NCBI GenBank assembly: GCA_946800325.1 | Contig: OX326957.1 | Location: 61,339,070 to 61,403,069 of the forward strand | Source of the DNA: Luzula sylvatica | Lineage: Eukaryota > Streptophyta > Magnoliopsida > Poales > Juncaceae | Reading direction: 5' to 3' | Length of the DNA: 64,000 nucleotides | Shown here: one piece after another, positions 35,325 to 46,838 of the stretch | Layout: every line of letters begins with the position of its first letter | How positions within the stretch are numbered: the first letter of the stretch is position 1 | Program-made: the position numbers and the translations under genes | Notes under the pieces: model-generated | Told to the model about the DNA's origin: nothing | What the model saw: only the letters and a program-made list of their open reading frames with translations | The model's database searches: none

Positions 35325-35525
35325 TTTCTTAAAAAATTTGATGACGTGAATATCTTAATTTATGATATTAAACACATACATACATTATGTAACATCTTAA
35401 TTTATAGTTTGATTATTTTAATTTATGATTGAACACTCAATTAAGATGTTAAATCATAAATTAAATTGTTAATTTTTAAGATGTTAAATCATATTCACGT
35501 CATTAAGTTTTTTGAGAGAGATAAG
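35325..35525. mobile_element. MITE with TGACGTGAATAT inverted ends, copy 2
   Basis: TTTGATGACGTGAATATC on the left, and TGACGTGAATATG on the opposite strand at the right. Same interior units as copy 1 about 300 bases away. Confidence 0.6.
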
Positions 35526-35712
35526 GGAGTATGTCCAACATTTTCCAAAATTTATGTGCTAGAGTTTGAACATGTCAGTGTGTCAGATACAATATTTCAC
35601 TTTAGGAATTAACCCACTTTTTTTTCCACTTATTTCTAAATCTACACGCGAAGTCAGTCATAATGTTTACTTCATTTTTAGATTTTGTGATCAATGTGTA
35701 TTTATCTCATCT

Positions 35713-35845
35713 CACTACAACATATTTAACTTTTACCGACGGTTTTACCCGTCGGTAATAATGGTAAAACCCGTCGGTAATAGTATCTGCGATCGCCAGC
35801 CGTCGGTAAAAAACCGTCAGCAAAGCTGTAGCGTCGGTAATAGAT
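35713..35845 (+). mobile_element. CACTA (En/Spm) transposon terminus
   Basis: CACTACAACA at 35713-35722 is a typical CACTA terminal repeat. Within the next 120 bases the subterminal motif CCGTCGGTAA occurs about six times in both orientations. The opposite terminus and any transposase are not found nearby, so this is a solitary or truncated end. Confidence 0.75.
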
Positions 35846-36179
35846 ATATTTATTTCACATTTGATATTGGAATACTTATAGAACCGTTAGATATTGTGAT
35901 GTTTTATTAATCTCATTTATTAATTGTGTGTTTTAATTTTTGAAATTTATATTTTATGGATCTTAAATTTCTAAATCTCTCTTTTAGAGTATAGCATATG
36001 TTGGAAATTAAAATGATATTTAGTTTATTTGATAGTTTTTATTTTATTTTGTTATTTTGTTTGAATTGAATTTGTCATAAAAAAATAAGCTCCAATTTTA
36101 TTACAATATAGCTAACTTGCGTAAGATAAAAACTGACTAGAACCGAGCTAGCTCGATCCATGCCGAACCAAGTTCGAGT

Positions 36180-36740
36180 TGCATTTATTTTTAAATTATT
36201 GTATCATCGTACGCGTATCGTGTCGGATATAATATCCGTATTGTTCAACATAGATAGCCAGCCTTAGCCTCCGTGTTATCTGTATTGAAAGTAAACGCCC
36301 CCTTTCTCTTTCTCTTCCAAATAAATCTGTTAACGAACCGAGTTAATCTTGGATATGGATACGGATATATAGTTATTATTTTAACACACGACACTAAATA
36401 CCACGACAATAAATAAAAATCAATCAAACAATATAAATATAATGAAAATATCATAAAAATATTATAAATATATTTTGATGTATCATGGAACCAATTTAAA
36501 GAATTTTAAAAAATATATATAATATTATGGACCGAAATATATAATTGATCGAGTTATTTTAAACAGAGTATCTCAGCTGTATCTTGAAGTATCCAATAAG
36601 TATTCATAAAATATGAATATGAAAATAATTGGATATGTGACGTATCCAACACGTATTTGAAGCGTATCGCATCCGTATCCGATATCCGATATCCGTATTC
36701 TCAGAATACTTCTACATTTTTTATCAACTTTATCGGAAAC
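36180..36740. mobile_element. Degenerate hAT-like MITE, rearranged relative of 59095-59631
   Basis: The left part ends CAACATAG like the right end of the 59.1 kb element. From 36260 on, the sequence matches that element in the opposite orientation (CTCAGCTGTATCTTG, CGTATCGCATCCGTATCC). No target duplication found. Confidence 0.45.
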
Positions 36741-37267
36741 AAGAAAATATAAAACTCCCCTATCTTATAATAAAACTAAATAAATTATCAGGATATTTTC
36801 TTATACACAGTTGACATTGCAAAATGCACGTTTGTTCCTGGCCTGGTAAACACAATTTTTTTTAAGAATAAATTCATTATTTAGTTAGTTAGGTTATACA
36901 ACTTATTATGATTGTCAACCACTGAACACGTGCACGTTCCTGGTATATTGCCGAGTCATTGTTGAGTTGAACTATCATACTATAATCAACACATTAATTT
37001 TAGTTTGCCGGCCTAAACTCCTCATTTATCGTATCATATCATATCATATCATATCTTAATATAAACTCCATCGTGAAGCCAATTCCCACACCCACTTCAC
37101 CTACCAGTCGTTTAACATTCCCTCATGAATTGATGATTATACTTGGCTGTTTGAAAGAAAGAAAAAAAATGCACCCACCTAAAAGAATAGTACAAGCTAC
37201 AAATATCAAAAAATTGAAGCCCGTGGAAGAGTTTTGAGGCCCATGAAAGCGTGGATTCAGGGGGTCT
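36741..37267. other. Intergenic, 3' side of the lectin/PAN gene
   Basis: AT-rich with a short (TATCA)n array near 37028-37056. The part next to 37268 is likely 3'UTR. No gene seen. Confidence 0.5.
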
Positions 37268-38809
37268 TCAAGGGCCAGGTTTTGTGAACGAGTGGGAGAG
37301 CTCAATGGATTTGAAAGAAGCTGATGCTAAATCCTTATATGGACCTGGTTCAAGCCCCTCCATCCCTCCATCCCCTCGCCTATTCTGGGTCTCCTTTCTC
37401 CTCCTCTCCCATATCCGGTACGTCCCAAACCCGCCGGCCGCCGCCAGTATGCCGACACCCACTAACAACAACGCCACCTTCGCGTTATGAGATTTCTTAT
37501 CCTTCTTTTCTTGTCCGTTTTCTGCGCCGTCTACACTCTCCTTGAACTTGAAGTAGCCATGTCTGGTATCATCTCCTTCCACTAGAGTCTCTATCGGGTA
37601 GTCCATCGTATAACAGTAACCTGTCGTGCTGCTGTAAATGGCGCCCCAACAACTGCAATTCTTCTCGCAACTGCTCTCACACTCGTCCAAAGACCCTACC
37701 TTGTCGAACCCCAGTAGCTCTTTATTCGCCAAGTCGATACCTTGTTTTCTCAAAACTGAATATGCACCTCGGTCTCCATTTTCATTAACTCCTTGAGACC
37801 CACATAGATCGGCGGAGCTTAATCGCAGACAACGGTCCGTACCGTTGAGCAAGCAAGTGCACTCAGGCTGTTCTCCTGTACTACAAATGCCATACGAACC
37901 GCAAGCAGTGGGTAAATCGCAGGGCTTTTGTATGGTGGTGTCATCTAAGATCCAAGCAGAGTTATTCCAATAGTAAGCTCGGAGGTTTCCATCATTCTCT
38001 AAGGTCATTCGTCTGAAAACATCGAGCCCCAGGTTGAACGTGTCGAACGCGGCTACATCTGCCGGCGGCCCTTCTTTCTGGTACATGCCAAGAAATCCTT
38101 CGGGGTCTACTCGCGCATAGATTGGACCGCCTCCTTGTACTATTTGAGCCTTGGCTTCTAATGCCGTGTGCTTCCAGTACATGGGAGAGCTTCGCCCTTT
38201 TCCAAATTCCATATAAAGTGCGAAATAGTTCGAGCCGAGTGACATCGAGAACTGCTGGTTGGAGGAGACGAGCTTAGCAGAGGAGGTGAAGTTCTGGTTT
38301 TCTACAATGGTATCTGTTGGGAAATCAAAGCTTTGCCACACAACAGAGTTTGGGTTCCCGGTTTTCTGGATTTGGAGATTGGATGAATTGAGAATCAGAA
38401 CTCTATCACCGATATCCGATCCAGTGGACCATAAAACCGCATCGATTTTGTTGTCGGAGAGAACCAATTTGCCAGTAAACGAGAGAGATATAGAACCGGT
38501 CCAGGGAGCAGGATTTGCTGGCATGGCTCGCCAGAGAGGTACAGAGGATGGGAGGTGAAGAATAGCTAGATCAAGAAGAGTCGAGTTGATTCGAAGAAAA
38601 CCCAAGGAGAATATTCCGGTGGGATCGGTAAGAAATGGTTGAAACTGAGATGAAGAATCATCGTGATTGACAGAGAAACCTCTCTTTAGCTCATTCGGTG
38701 GAGAATCAATAGCTCCTGTGAGTGATATTAAGCTTGCTAGTATTGAAATGTATAACAACCATGTAGGAGTCGGAAGAGATGATTTCTTGTAAAACCTTGC
38801 CGTTTCCAT
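37268..38809 (-). CDS. B-lectin/PAN receptor-like protein without kinase (At5g03700-like)
   Basis: Single-exon frame of 513 residues. Residues about 13-33 form a signal peptide. A bulb-type mannose-lectin region follows to about 190 (GIFSLGFLRI, VVWQSFDFPTDT), then an S-locus-glycoprotein-like segment with the Cys-rich CDLPTACGSYGICSTG (297-312). A PAN/apple domain (about 335-420) has the CESSCEKNCSCWGAIY cluster. A membrane span lies at about 445-466 and the cytoplasmic tail is only about 45 residues. Several NxS/T sites are consistent with secretion. S-domain receptor kinases have this ectodomain plus a kinase; here no kinase follows the span. That matches the small plant family of kinase-less PAN proteins, so it is probably not a truncation. 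The predicted role is a plasma-membrane ligand-binding or co-receptor protein; the ligand is unknown. Confidence 0.9.
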   Translation of the reverse strand: METARFYKKSSLPTPTWLLYISILASLISLTGAIDSPPNELKRGFSVNHDDSSSQFQPFLTDPTGIFSLGFLRINSTLLDLAILHLPSSVPLWRAMPANPAPWTGSISLSFTGKLVLSDNKIDAVLWSTGSDIGDRVLILNSSNLQIQKTGNPNSVVWQSFDFPTDTIVENQNFTSSAKLVSSNQQFSMSLGSNYFALYMEFGKGRSSPMYWKHTALEAKAQIVQGGGPIYARVDPEGFLGMYQKEGPPADVAAFDTFNLGLDVFRRMTLENDGNLRAYYWNNSAWILDDTTIQKPCDLPTACGSYGICSTGEQPECTCLLNGTDRCLRLSSADLCGSQGVNENGDRGAYSVLRKQGIDLANKELLGFDKVGSLDECESSCEKNCSCWGAIYSSTTGYCYTMDYPIETLVEGDDTRHGYFKFKESVDGAENGQEKKDKKSHNAKVALLLVGVGILAAAGGFGTYRIWERRRKETQNRRGDGGMEGLEPGPYKDLASASFKSIELSHSFTKPGP

Positions 38810-40114
38810 GGCTCGATGTAATTTGTTCTATCGAGTTTCAAGGAGAAGAAATAAGTGGAAGTTGGGAAGTGAAAGACAAAGAGGGAAAGGTGAATATGCT
38901 AGTTCAAGTGGTTGATTAATATATTAGTAAGCAAAAAAGAACAAGAACAAAAGACTAGTTTGGATGATGAAAGCATGTGGCCCCTTGCTCCATTGATAAT
39001 ATTAGAGCTAAGCTCATTCTCCCATGAATGAAGCCTTTATAGTCAAAAGTAACCTTTTTTTAGTGATATACATATAGATGATGATGAGAAGAGATTAGAT
39101 GCGTGACATGCTTCTCTTGGATGGGCAAATGGTGCGGTCCACTCAGTTTAGCCATTAGCTAATGGAGTGATGAGTAGTAGACAAAACCTTGAAAGTAATT
39201 TGGAGCACACTAATTTGGGTTGATTTGATATATTATTTTGTGATTAATTTGAAAACCTACCCCTTTTGAAGTTGAGCTGATTTGGGTAGTTAAACGTATT
39301 AGGTCTCCATCAAGTAGTCAACCCACCATTATTTACAATGATTCTCAATTTCTAAATTGAGATTTGTAGCCATACAAATCAGCATGCTAATCCTGACTGA
39401 AATTGAATGCATTGATATTGTTGGCTACCCTTGACCTTCATTTTAATTTACCCACCTTCTTATTTTGCACTCATCTATATGCATTTTAATGAAGTCACAT
39501 CATCATTGTTTTACATCATTATTAATCATTGGATTCTGTGATGTGGCTTCATCCGACACGTTAATTTCATATTTGATTTTGTAATACCTATAATTTGTGT
39601 GGTCATTTGTATGTCTTATTTTGCACCATTAGATTTTGTGATATTATTTGATCTCATCCATTAATTGTTTTACTAGGTTTTTTGAAGATCATATTTGATG
39701 TATTCATTTGCGTGTCATTATTTTACACTAACTTTTAAGCAATCTCCTTGAGCCATGTCATCCATGATATTGCCATGTCATATTTGATATGTTGAATCTA
39801 AACCGTATGATTAAAATCAAATGATCGATATTGAATGCACTCTTCACATGGCAAAGAATATTAAGAGTTTTGTTAAATTTTCTTTTGACACACAAAATTT
39901 ATACATTTTTGTTCTTCAAAAAATCTTTATTTCTTATATTCAATAATTACTACAAATAATAACTTTCACCTCCAATTAATTGATGCATGTATATGTTTTT
40001 TTATTATGGAATATTAAATTTTTTTTAGTACACTTTGTCTTTGCATCTTCTATGTGAAGATATATTGTAGTATAATATGTAAGCTAAATTATAATATTAA
40101 CATAATTTATTATT
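38810..40114. other. Promoter of the lectin/PAN gene and AT-rich intergenic DNA
   Basis: Minus-strand TATA candidate at 39036-39042 (see below). Further right, loosely repeated CATCATT/GTGATGT(G/T) motifs at 39490-39800 may be decayed MITEs. No gene seen. Confidence 0.45.
39036..39042 (-). promoter_or_regulatory. Candidate TATA box of the lectin/PAN gene
   Basis: CTATAAAGGC on the minus strand about 230 bases upstream of the start codon. Confidence 0.4.
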
Positions 40115-40122
40115 ATTCCATG

Positions 40123-41015
40123 CAGGGCCAACCCGGGATTTTGAAATACCCAAAGCCAAATTAAAAATTGGATCCTCAAATTCAAAAAATATCAAATATA
40201 AAATTAAAAAAATATTACATTAATTTCATAATTGTATCCCTTAAATTAAGTTCAAATCCCCGTCATTGGTGAACACACTAAAGCGTAGTAGTTAACAATT
40301 CCTGCCTCACCAATTCAAATGAAAGTAAGTCATATAGAAATGTCATGTGCCCAATTAACTGTTAATCTGTACAAACCTTCGATTAGTTTCAGTTGGTACC
40401 AATTGGAAATTTCAGGGTTAATTGAATTCATAAACTTTAAATTAATTTTAAATTACCTCAATTGGTACCAATTGAACAAGCTTAACCCATTTCTTTACTA
40501 ATCTTCCTAATTCCTCTCTTTCTGCCTACAAAACAAACATACTTCTCCAATTATTAAACGATTTTTAAAGCTTTCCCAACTAAATTAACTGTACAACTTA
40601 TTGCTGGTAGAATTTCAAGTAAAACAAATCGCATTAATAACTAATTCTAAATTCCAATAAAAACCATTTATTCTTATACTATTAAAATCGAATAGAAACA
40701 AATCCATAAAACAATTCACAACTCAAGAATGACAGAAACATCGAATTTACAGAATTTACAGAATTCACAAATCAAGAATTCACAACTCAAGAAAGATCGG
40801 ATTTACAGAATGACAGAAAGCTGCACGAAATCGTCGAATTCACAGCAATTTACAGCATGACAACAATTAGAATGACAGAAACTCAAGAAATTCGAAATAA
40901 TCATAGAAACTCACAGAAACTCGAAGAAAGCTGCAACAAATCGTCGCCAAACCCTAGATCGAATTGCTTGCTCGAAGCCTCGAATCGTCGCCAGAGAGAG
41001 AGAGATAATCGTCGC

Positions 41016-41079
<64 letters not shown>

Positions 41080-41378
41080 TCGCCACAAAAACCTCAAAAC
41101 CCTAACCCTAGATCGAAACCCTAACCCTAAAATCGCCTTCATCCACGAATCGTCGCCAGAGAGAGAGAGAGGGGGGGGGGGGAGAAAAGAGGGGTCGGGT
41201 CGGGTCTGGATGCGGGTATCGGGATATATATGAGCGGGTTTGGGTCTGGATGCGGATTTGGGTTTGGGTTTGGATCCGAATGTTATGTATATAACATGTA
41301 CTAAAAAAAAAATTTGGACCCCTAAAAAATTTGGACCCGAGCCCATGCTTCTTGGGCTTTACGCATGGGCCGGCCCTG
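40123..41378. mobile_element. Non-autonomous hAT element (1256 bp)
   Basis: Ends CAGGGCCAACCC and (complement) CAGGGCCGGCCC, flanked by the perfect 8-bp target duplication ATTCCATG at 40115-40122 and 41379-41386. The interior has no transposase. It contains a (AG)29 microsatellite, telomere-like CCCTAACCCTA strings (41100-41130) and GGGTTTGGG-type runs. Confidence 0.85.
41019..41076. repeat. (AG)29 microsatellite
   Basis: 58 bases of uninterrupted AG inside the hAT element. Confidence 0.95.
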
Positions 41379-41795
41379 ATTCCATGCTACTTAAGACTTA
41401 TATACTTTTATATATGATGTGAACAAAATATGTGTATAATACATGAATAAACTACTATATTATTGATACTTTATGAAAACACTAAATAATGATATTATAT
41501 TATTTATTTGAAAATTATATCATTTATAATATAAAAGAATTTATAATAGAAGAGATTTCAAAAACAATTTCAATCTAAAAAATGTATACATTTATGTTGT
41601 TAAAAGACTTCATGTACATATTTTATAATTACATGTGATATTTTTCACTTCCAATAAATCAATGCTTGTGTATGCTTTTATTATAAAACATTATTTTTTG
41701 ATATAATTGTCTTTCCATCTTCCATGTATTTATTTCAATACTTAAACTTACATATAATACCATTCTATTTAGATGTTATTTCATGGTCTTATAGT

Positions 41796-42394
41796 TAGGG
41801 ATGTCAATGGTGTGGATATTGCCCGAACCGACCCGAACCGTATCCGAAAAAATATCCGGATTCGAAAAAAATATCCGAATCCGAGTGGATCCGGATATGG
41901 ATCTGGTTGCTAATTTTAAGATCCGGAACCGGATTCGATATTCGGTTTTGGTGCGGGAACCGGATCCGTGTTCCGGATCCGGATATTTTTAGGATCCGGA
42001 TACTCGAAACTAGATTCGAGTATCCGAAACCGGATCCGGATACTCATATTACATATTATTTTATGTATTATATTTGATATTAGTTGAAAAATCATATACA
42101 AATTAATGATTTGTAAGTGATTCAACTCACAATCGTAAAATTATGTTTAAATATAATCATATTTATCGTTCATATCACAAATTATATATATTTATAGCTA
42201 AAAAATAAGTTACGTTATAATAACATAGTATCCGTTTTAATATCCGAAACAGAACCGTATCCGTATCCGTATCCGACAATATCCGAACCATATCCGTATC
42301 CGTTTATTATCCGAACCGTATCCGGATCCGACAATATGGATATGGATCTGGTATGACCACTATCTGAACCGGATCCGAACCGTTGACACCCCTA
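41796..42394 (+). mobile_element. Non-autonomous hAT element (599 bp), copy 1
   Basis: Ends TAGGGATGTCAATGG and (complement) TAGGGGTGTCAACGG. Perfect 8-bp target duplication CTTATAGT at 41788-41795 and 42395-42402. Subterminal regions carry dense ATCCGGAT/TATCCG motifs. An inverted copy lies at 50701-51288. Confidence 0.9.
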
Positions 42395-42402
42395 CTTATA
42401 GT

Positions 42403-43635
42403 AGCATTTAATTTTTTGTATGTCGATACATATTTTTTTATCACTTTATACTATCATTTAATTTTTTGTATGTTTTATTAGAATACTAAATAATTTGTTC
42501 GCATTATATCATATTCCAAAATAGTATAACACATTTTGTCGTCATCAAACTTAATTAAGCAAAATAATATATGTAAAATCAAACACTCAACACAATATTT
42601 ATTAATTGTTTGATAACGAATGATAATTCATAATTATGAATAAATTATGATAAAATAAATAAATAAAACAAACCCGCCGCGAAGCGCGGGTAATTTCCTA
42701 GTTCTGATTTATTTGGCAGGACCAGTGTTAGTTTGTTTCTTATTTAAAATGATGCACTATTCTATTTATTAATTTATGTATTTATGTATTTATTAGGGTT
42801 CAAAATCTAGAAATGTTTGGTATGCTGATTTCTTTGATTTCAGAATTCACGTGTGGTCGGTATTATTATGAAAATATTAAGACAGACAAATAAGTAAATT
42901 AAGTCAACTTAAGCATGCATGCTACTTGAAGCAAAGTGACTGACTCACTCCACTTCCTTTGTTATTATCTGTACATATCACTATTCTATTTTATTCCGAT
43001 CCCATGCGGATCCAGATTTCGGCCTAACGTGTCAACAAAACATCAAATATCACATCTCTCGGTAGTCCATCCATGTGTGCCACAAAAGTGAGCAAAAGTA
43101 CAAAATTATAATATTTGGTTGGCAAAATGAAATGAATGTACAAAATATATGCTATATAGATTTAGGATAATTATAAGCATGCATACGTCATTCGTGACCT
43201 GGATGCTGAGTGTATATGGATCCTTATTGGATAGATTCATTTGCAAAATATATCATTTGACTCTTCAGTTCAATGAAACAATGTGCACGTGTATTTATTT
43301 AACTCCCGTAGAGAAAATGTGAATGTCAAATTCTCAGTCTTAAATGAAAATTGAGAAATTTAGACAAGTCCACCTCTGTAGATTAAATAAACAAAAGTGG
43401 TCCTACAATAAGTTCCTGGTCGAATTGCACGAGTTGGTTTAGTTGCTGTTGACATTTCGTTCCAATTATTAATTTCATAATATGCTATTACTATCATGAA
43501 CCTTCAAATTGATGTATATCAGTGTATGAATGAGTTCATGCATATTCTATCTTAGGTATAAAGTTGCAAGAATTCTTGCATTTCTAGAGCTCCACGTCAT
43601 CAGGGACCTTTGTATAAAAAAAATATTTTTTAATT
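42403..43635. other. Intergenic, includes a Helitron body of unknown length
   Basis: The part left of 42701 belongs to a Helitron whose 5' TC end I cannot place. From 42702 to 43635 is unassigned AT-rich DNA. Confidence 0.4.
42673..42701 (+). mobile_element. Helitron 3' terminus
   Basis: A GC hairpin (42673-42690, CCCGC...GCGGG) followed after seven bases by CTAG, with T as the next base. This is the classic Helitron 3' end inserted at A|T. Confidence 0.7.
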
Positions 43636-43639
43636 TATA

Positions 43640-44010
43640 TTTTGATCCTTTTTAGTTTAAAAAATTAGATTTTGGTCCTTTTTATTTATATTTTGGTCCT
43701 TTTTATTTACTTTTCGGTCCTTTTTTACATTTTTGAATTTATATTTTGGTCCTTTTTTTTTTAATTTATATTTTGGTCCTTTTTATTAACATTTTGGTCC
43801 TTCTTTATTTACTTTTTGGTCCTTTTTTACATTTCAATTTACATTTTGGTTCTTTTATTTACATTTTGGTCTTTTTTAGTTTTAATTTATATTTTGATCT
43901 TTTTTATTTACATTTTGGTCCTTTTTATTTACTTTTCGATATTTTTTTACATTTTTATCATTTTTTCTTATTTCACATTTTGGTCATTTTTTACATTTGG
44001 TCTTTGTTTC
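43640..44010. repeat. Minisatellite, about 20-bp TTTGGTCC unit
   Basis: Degenerate tandem array of the unit TTTATATTTTGGTCCTTTTT with small variants, roughly 17 units. The long frames read through it are artefacts of the period. Confidence 0.85.
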
Positions 44011-44250
44011 CTATTTTACATACATATTAAAATTTGCGAATATGTCCTGATTATATTAATCATTTTTAGAAGCACACGAACAAATGATATTTATACAAAT
44101 TATATTAGAAAATAATATCCGTGATAGACTAATTTTATGAATCTTATGCATCTATTGACATCATGATATTTGCAAATATGTCATGATTAGATTAATTTAG
44201 TTCAAACGCATGCGCTTTGATTCTATTTAAATAATTATATAAAAAACATC

Positions 44251-44278
44251 CCGCGCAATTGCGCGGAGATAAAACTAG
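44251..44278 (+). mobile_element. Helitron 3' terminus
   Basis: Perfect 16-bp palindrome CCGCGCAATTGCGCGG at 44251-44266, then CTAG at 44275-44278 followed by T. Confidence 0.75.
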
Positions 44279-45179
44279 TAAATTATAAATAAGCACATTA
44301 TTCATATTCATATTCATATTCATTTGGCAGTTGAGCTGCCACGGTGCCACCCAGCCGGACTGCCAATATCAAATAACATGCTGTTGATATGTTCATACAC
44401 ACCATACTGAATTACTGATACTGCTGCCTGATCCACACTGTGCAAAAAAAAGTCAAATGATAATGTTCATGTCTGATTTGGTGTATAATATTATACATGA
44501 ATTTTCAAATATGATTCATATTACACGCTTGATTTGTTGTATTACACAATCATGTGTTTAAAAATTGTTTTATAATTTTTTTTTTGTTGAAAGTCACTAA
44601 TTCAGTATAAGTTAATAAAATAGTGTTACTTTATAGAAGTTATGAGTTTATGACGGGTTCAAATAAAAGTTATCAAAACTATATATTTAATTTTATTTTT
44701 GTTAATTAGCGAGTCCGTGTATTTTGTAGTATCACTTTTTTAATTATATTACAAAATCCATTAATTTAGATCTCAAATAAAGGATTTCACAAAATCGAAC
44801 AATGAATTTTATTTAAAATCATCTAAAATCATCTATACATGAATAAAATTAATTCGAATATACCAAATCAAACATGCCCGATAAGAAATAAGAAATAAGG
44901 TATATTGTTTCTTAAAAGAATACACTGATGATATTCAAGATGATATTGCTAGTCAAAAAGATATATTGAACATGTAAAAAACAAATTGATTAAAAGTAGG
45001 CAAAGGATGCCGCGACATTTCAAATTTGAGAAATATTGGCTACGTAGTGATGATCTAGCACAAGTAATTGACAATGGTTGGAGAGGAGAAAAGAATTCAA
45101 CAAACAATTTTATTAACAGTTTTTGAGTAAGATTAAAAATACGAAAAATCATTAACTACATGGTCCAAGGAGAAATTTA
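44279..45179. other. Intergenic, unassigned
   Basis: AT-rich, with a (ATTCAT)n string near 44300. No gene or clear transposon seen. Confidence 0.5.
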
Positions 45180-45480
45180 AAGAGAGTTAGGGTTAGCCAC
45201 ACACATAGCCGCCACACACCAAGCTTTCGGCTAGGGTTTATAGTCGCCGACGAGAGTTTTCGGTTAGGGTTTGTGGCCGCCGAGTAGTGGGTTCGGTTAG
45301 GGTTTAGCCGAAAGGAAAAGAGAGGGAGGAGAAAAGAGAAAGAGCACGGTGGACGCGATCACCGCGTTGCTAGTACAAGACAGTGATCTTCCTTCGAGAC
45401 GAGCACGGTGGACGCGATCAATCCTGAGCTGCCGCCGATTTTTGTCGTCGCCGAATCTACAATTTGAAAAAAAAATATTG
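45180..45480. repeat. LTR-leader-like segment K2 with TTAGGGTTT repeats
   Basis: Several TTAGGGTTT units (45189-45310), then a GAGACGAGCACGGTGG region related to 30540-30600. The string ACGGTGGACGCGATCA is duplicated (about 45347 and 45406). Probably a fragment of an LTR. Non-coding. Confidence 0.4.
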
Positions 45481-46838
45481 TCCAACCAAAGAAATACATA
45501 GAAATTTAAAGAGTCATAATTATAATTACACACTACAAAATATCAAACTATATTTTTACATAATCTTAGTAATCAAAATAATTTGTTATAATTTTAAAAA
45601 TATTATTTTATTGCAATTAGTTGTATATATGCTTTAGTTTAGAAAATATAATTATCTAATTCAATATAAATAATTTTAGTTCGAAATTAGATTTATGTCA
45701 ACGGTGCGAGATCATCCCTAGTGGGAATCTAAATCTAGATGAAGGTATTAGATAGTTCAGTCTAAACTATAGTTGTCAAAATTCCGATTCAAATCTTAGA
45801 ATCTTACGATTATACGATTATAACTCGACAAAACGATTCAAGATTGGCGTAGAATCTTAATTTGGTAGATCCATATAGTATCTTGATTCAAGACGTAGAA
45901 TCTGGTAGAATTTTTTATATTCACGATTTTACGATTTCACTGTCATTACTTACAAAATATTTAATTTCCAAGATGATTATGATCCCAGATCTAATAAGTA
46001 ATTTGTAATACATATTACAATATAAGATAGTATTGCAAGAATAAAATTACTTGATTTTTTTCACAGATGTTCTATAGTTTATGTTTACTGAAGTTAGTTT
46101 TGTATATATTATTTGTTTTGTTTCATCATAGTTTTATTAATCTGGATTTGAATTTAGTATAATATAGTACTATTTTGATTTATCATTAATATTTTGGTTG
46201 GTTCTGATTAATATTTGCATAGCTACGGATAATTCATGTTTTTGTTATCTATTTATAATGTATATTTATGATTACACTGATTAAAATGAACAAAATATAC
46301 TCTATCAATTAACTTATATCCTTTTATTTAGAAGATCATGATCGTTAGATTAGTTTTCAAGTTAATATTCATGTGTTATAGAATTTTACGATTCAAAATA
46401 CGATTTTACGGTCCGATTCGATTCTATCTCAGCAATTCCAAAATTTCGAGCATGAGACAACCTTGGGACTCTGAACTAAGCACAAAATACGCCCAATCCA
46501 GCCCACATTGCAAGCCCACCATTTTTAGCTCTATCCATGCATTGCATACGTGTACTACGTGGTGACGAGTCTCGTACTCTCTCGTTTCTCTCGTTGAGTC
46601 TCAGTTCTCAAATCAATTGACCAGCGTACAGACCAGAAGTCTCCTCACCGCCCAAAGCACGAGCACTCTCCCCACTTTCTTACTTTTCCTTTCTCTCTCC
46701 GCCACCGACGTCCTCGTTTTCTGACCCCCTTGCCTCCTTCTTTTCGAGGTATGGACTGGAAGGAATTGGGTTCTCTTTGTTAGAGTAGGTTCAGGTTTCT
46801 TCTAAGTCCATCTGGAATTGCAATTGAATCGGGAGGAG
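45481..46838. other. Intergenic and CTR1 5' region
   Basis: At 45770-45960 and 46375-46440 the CGATTCAA/TACGATT motifs suggest a decayed hAT-like element. From about 46570 a CT-rich leader (TTTCTCTCTCCGCC) is the probable CTR1 5'UTR. No clear TATA box. Confidence 0.45.

Noticed and set aside
40857..41105. RERERE / SLSLSL frames on both strands
   Set aside because: Products of the (AG)29 microsatellite in a non-coding hAT element.
43746..44115. Phe/Leu/Tyr-rich membrane-protein-like frames
   Set aside because: They follow the period of the TTTGGTCC minisatellite and have no independent support.
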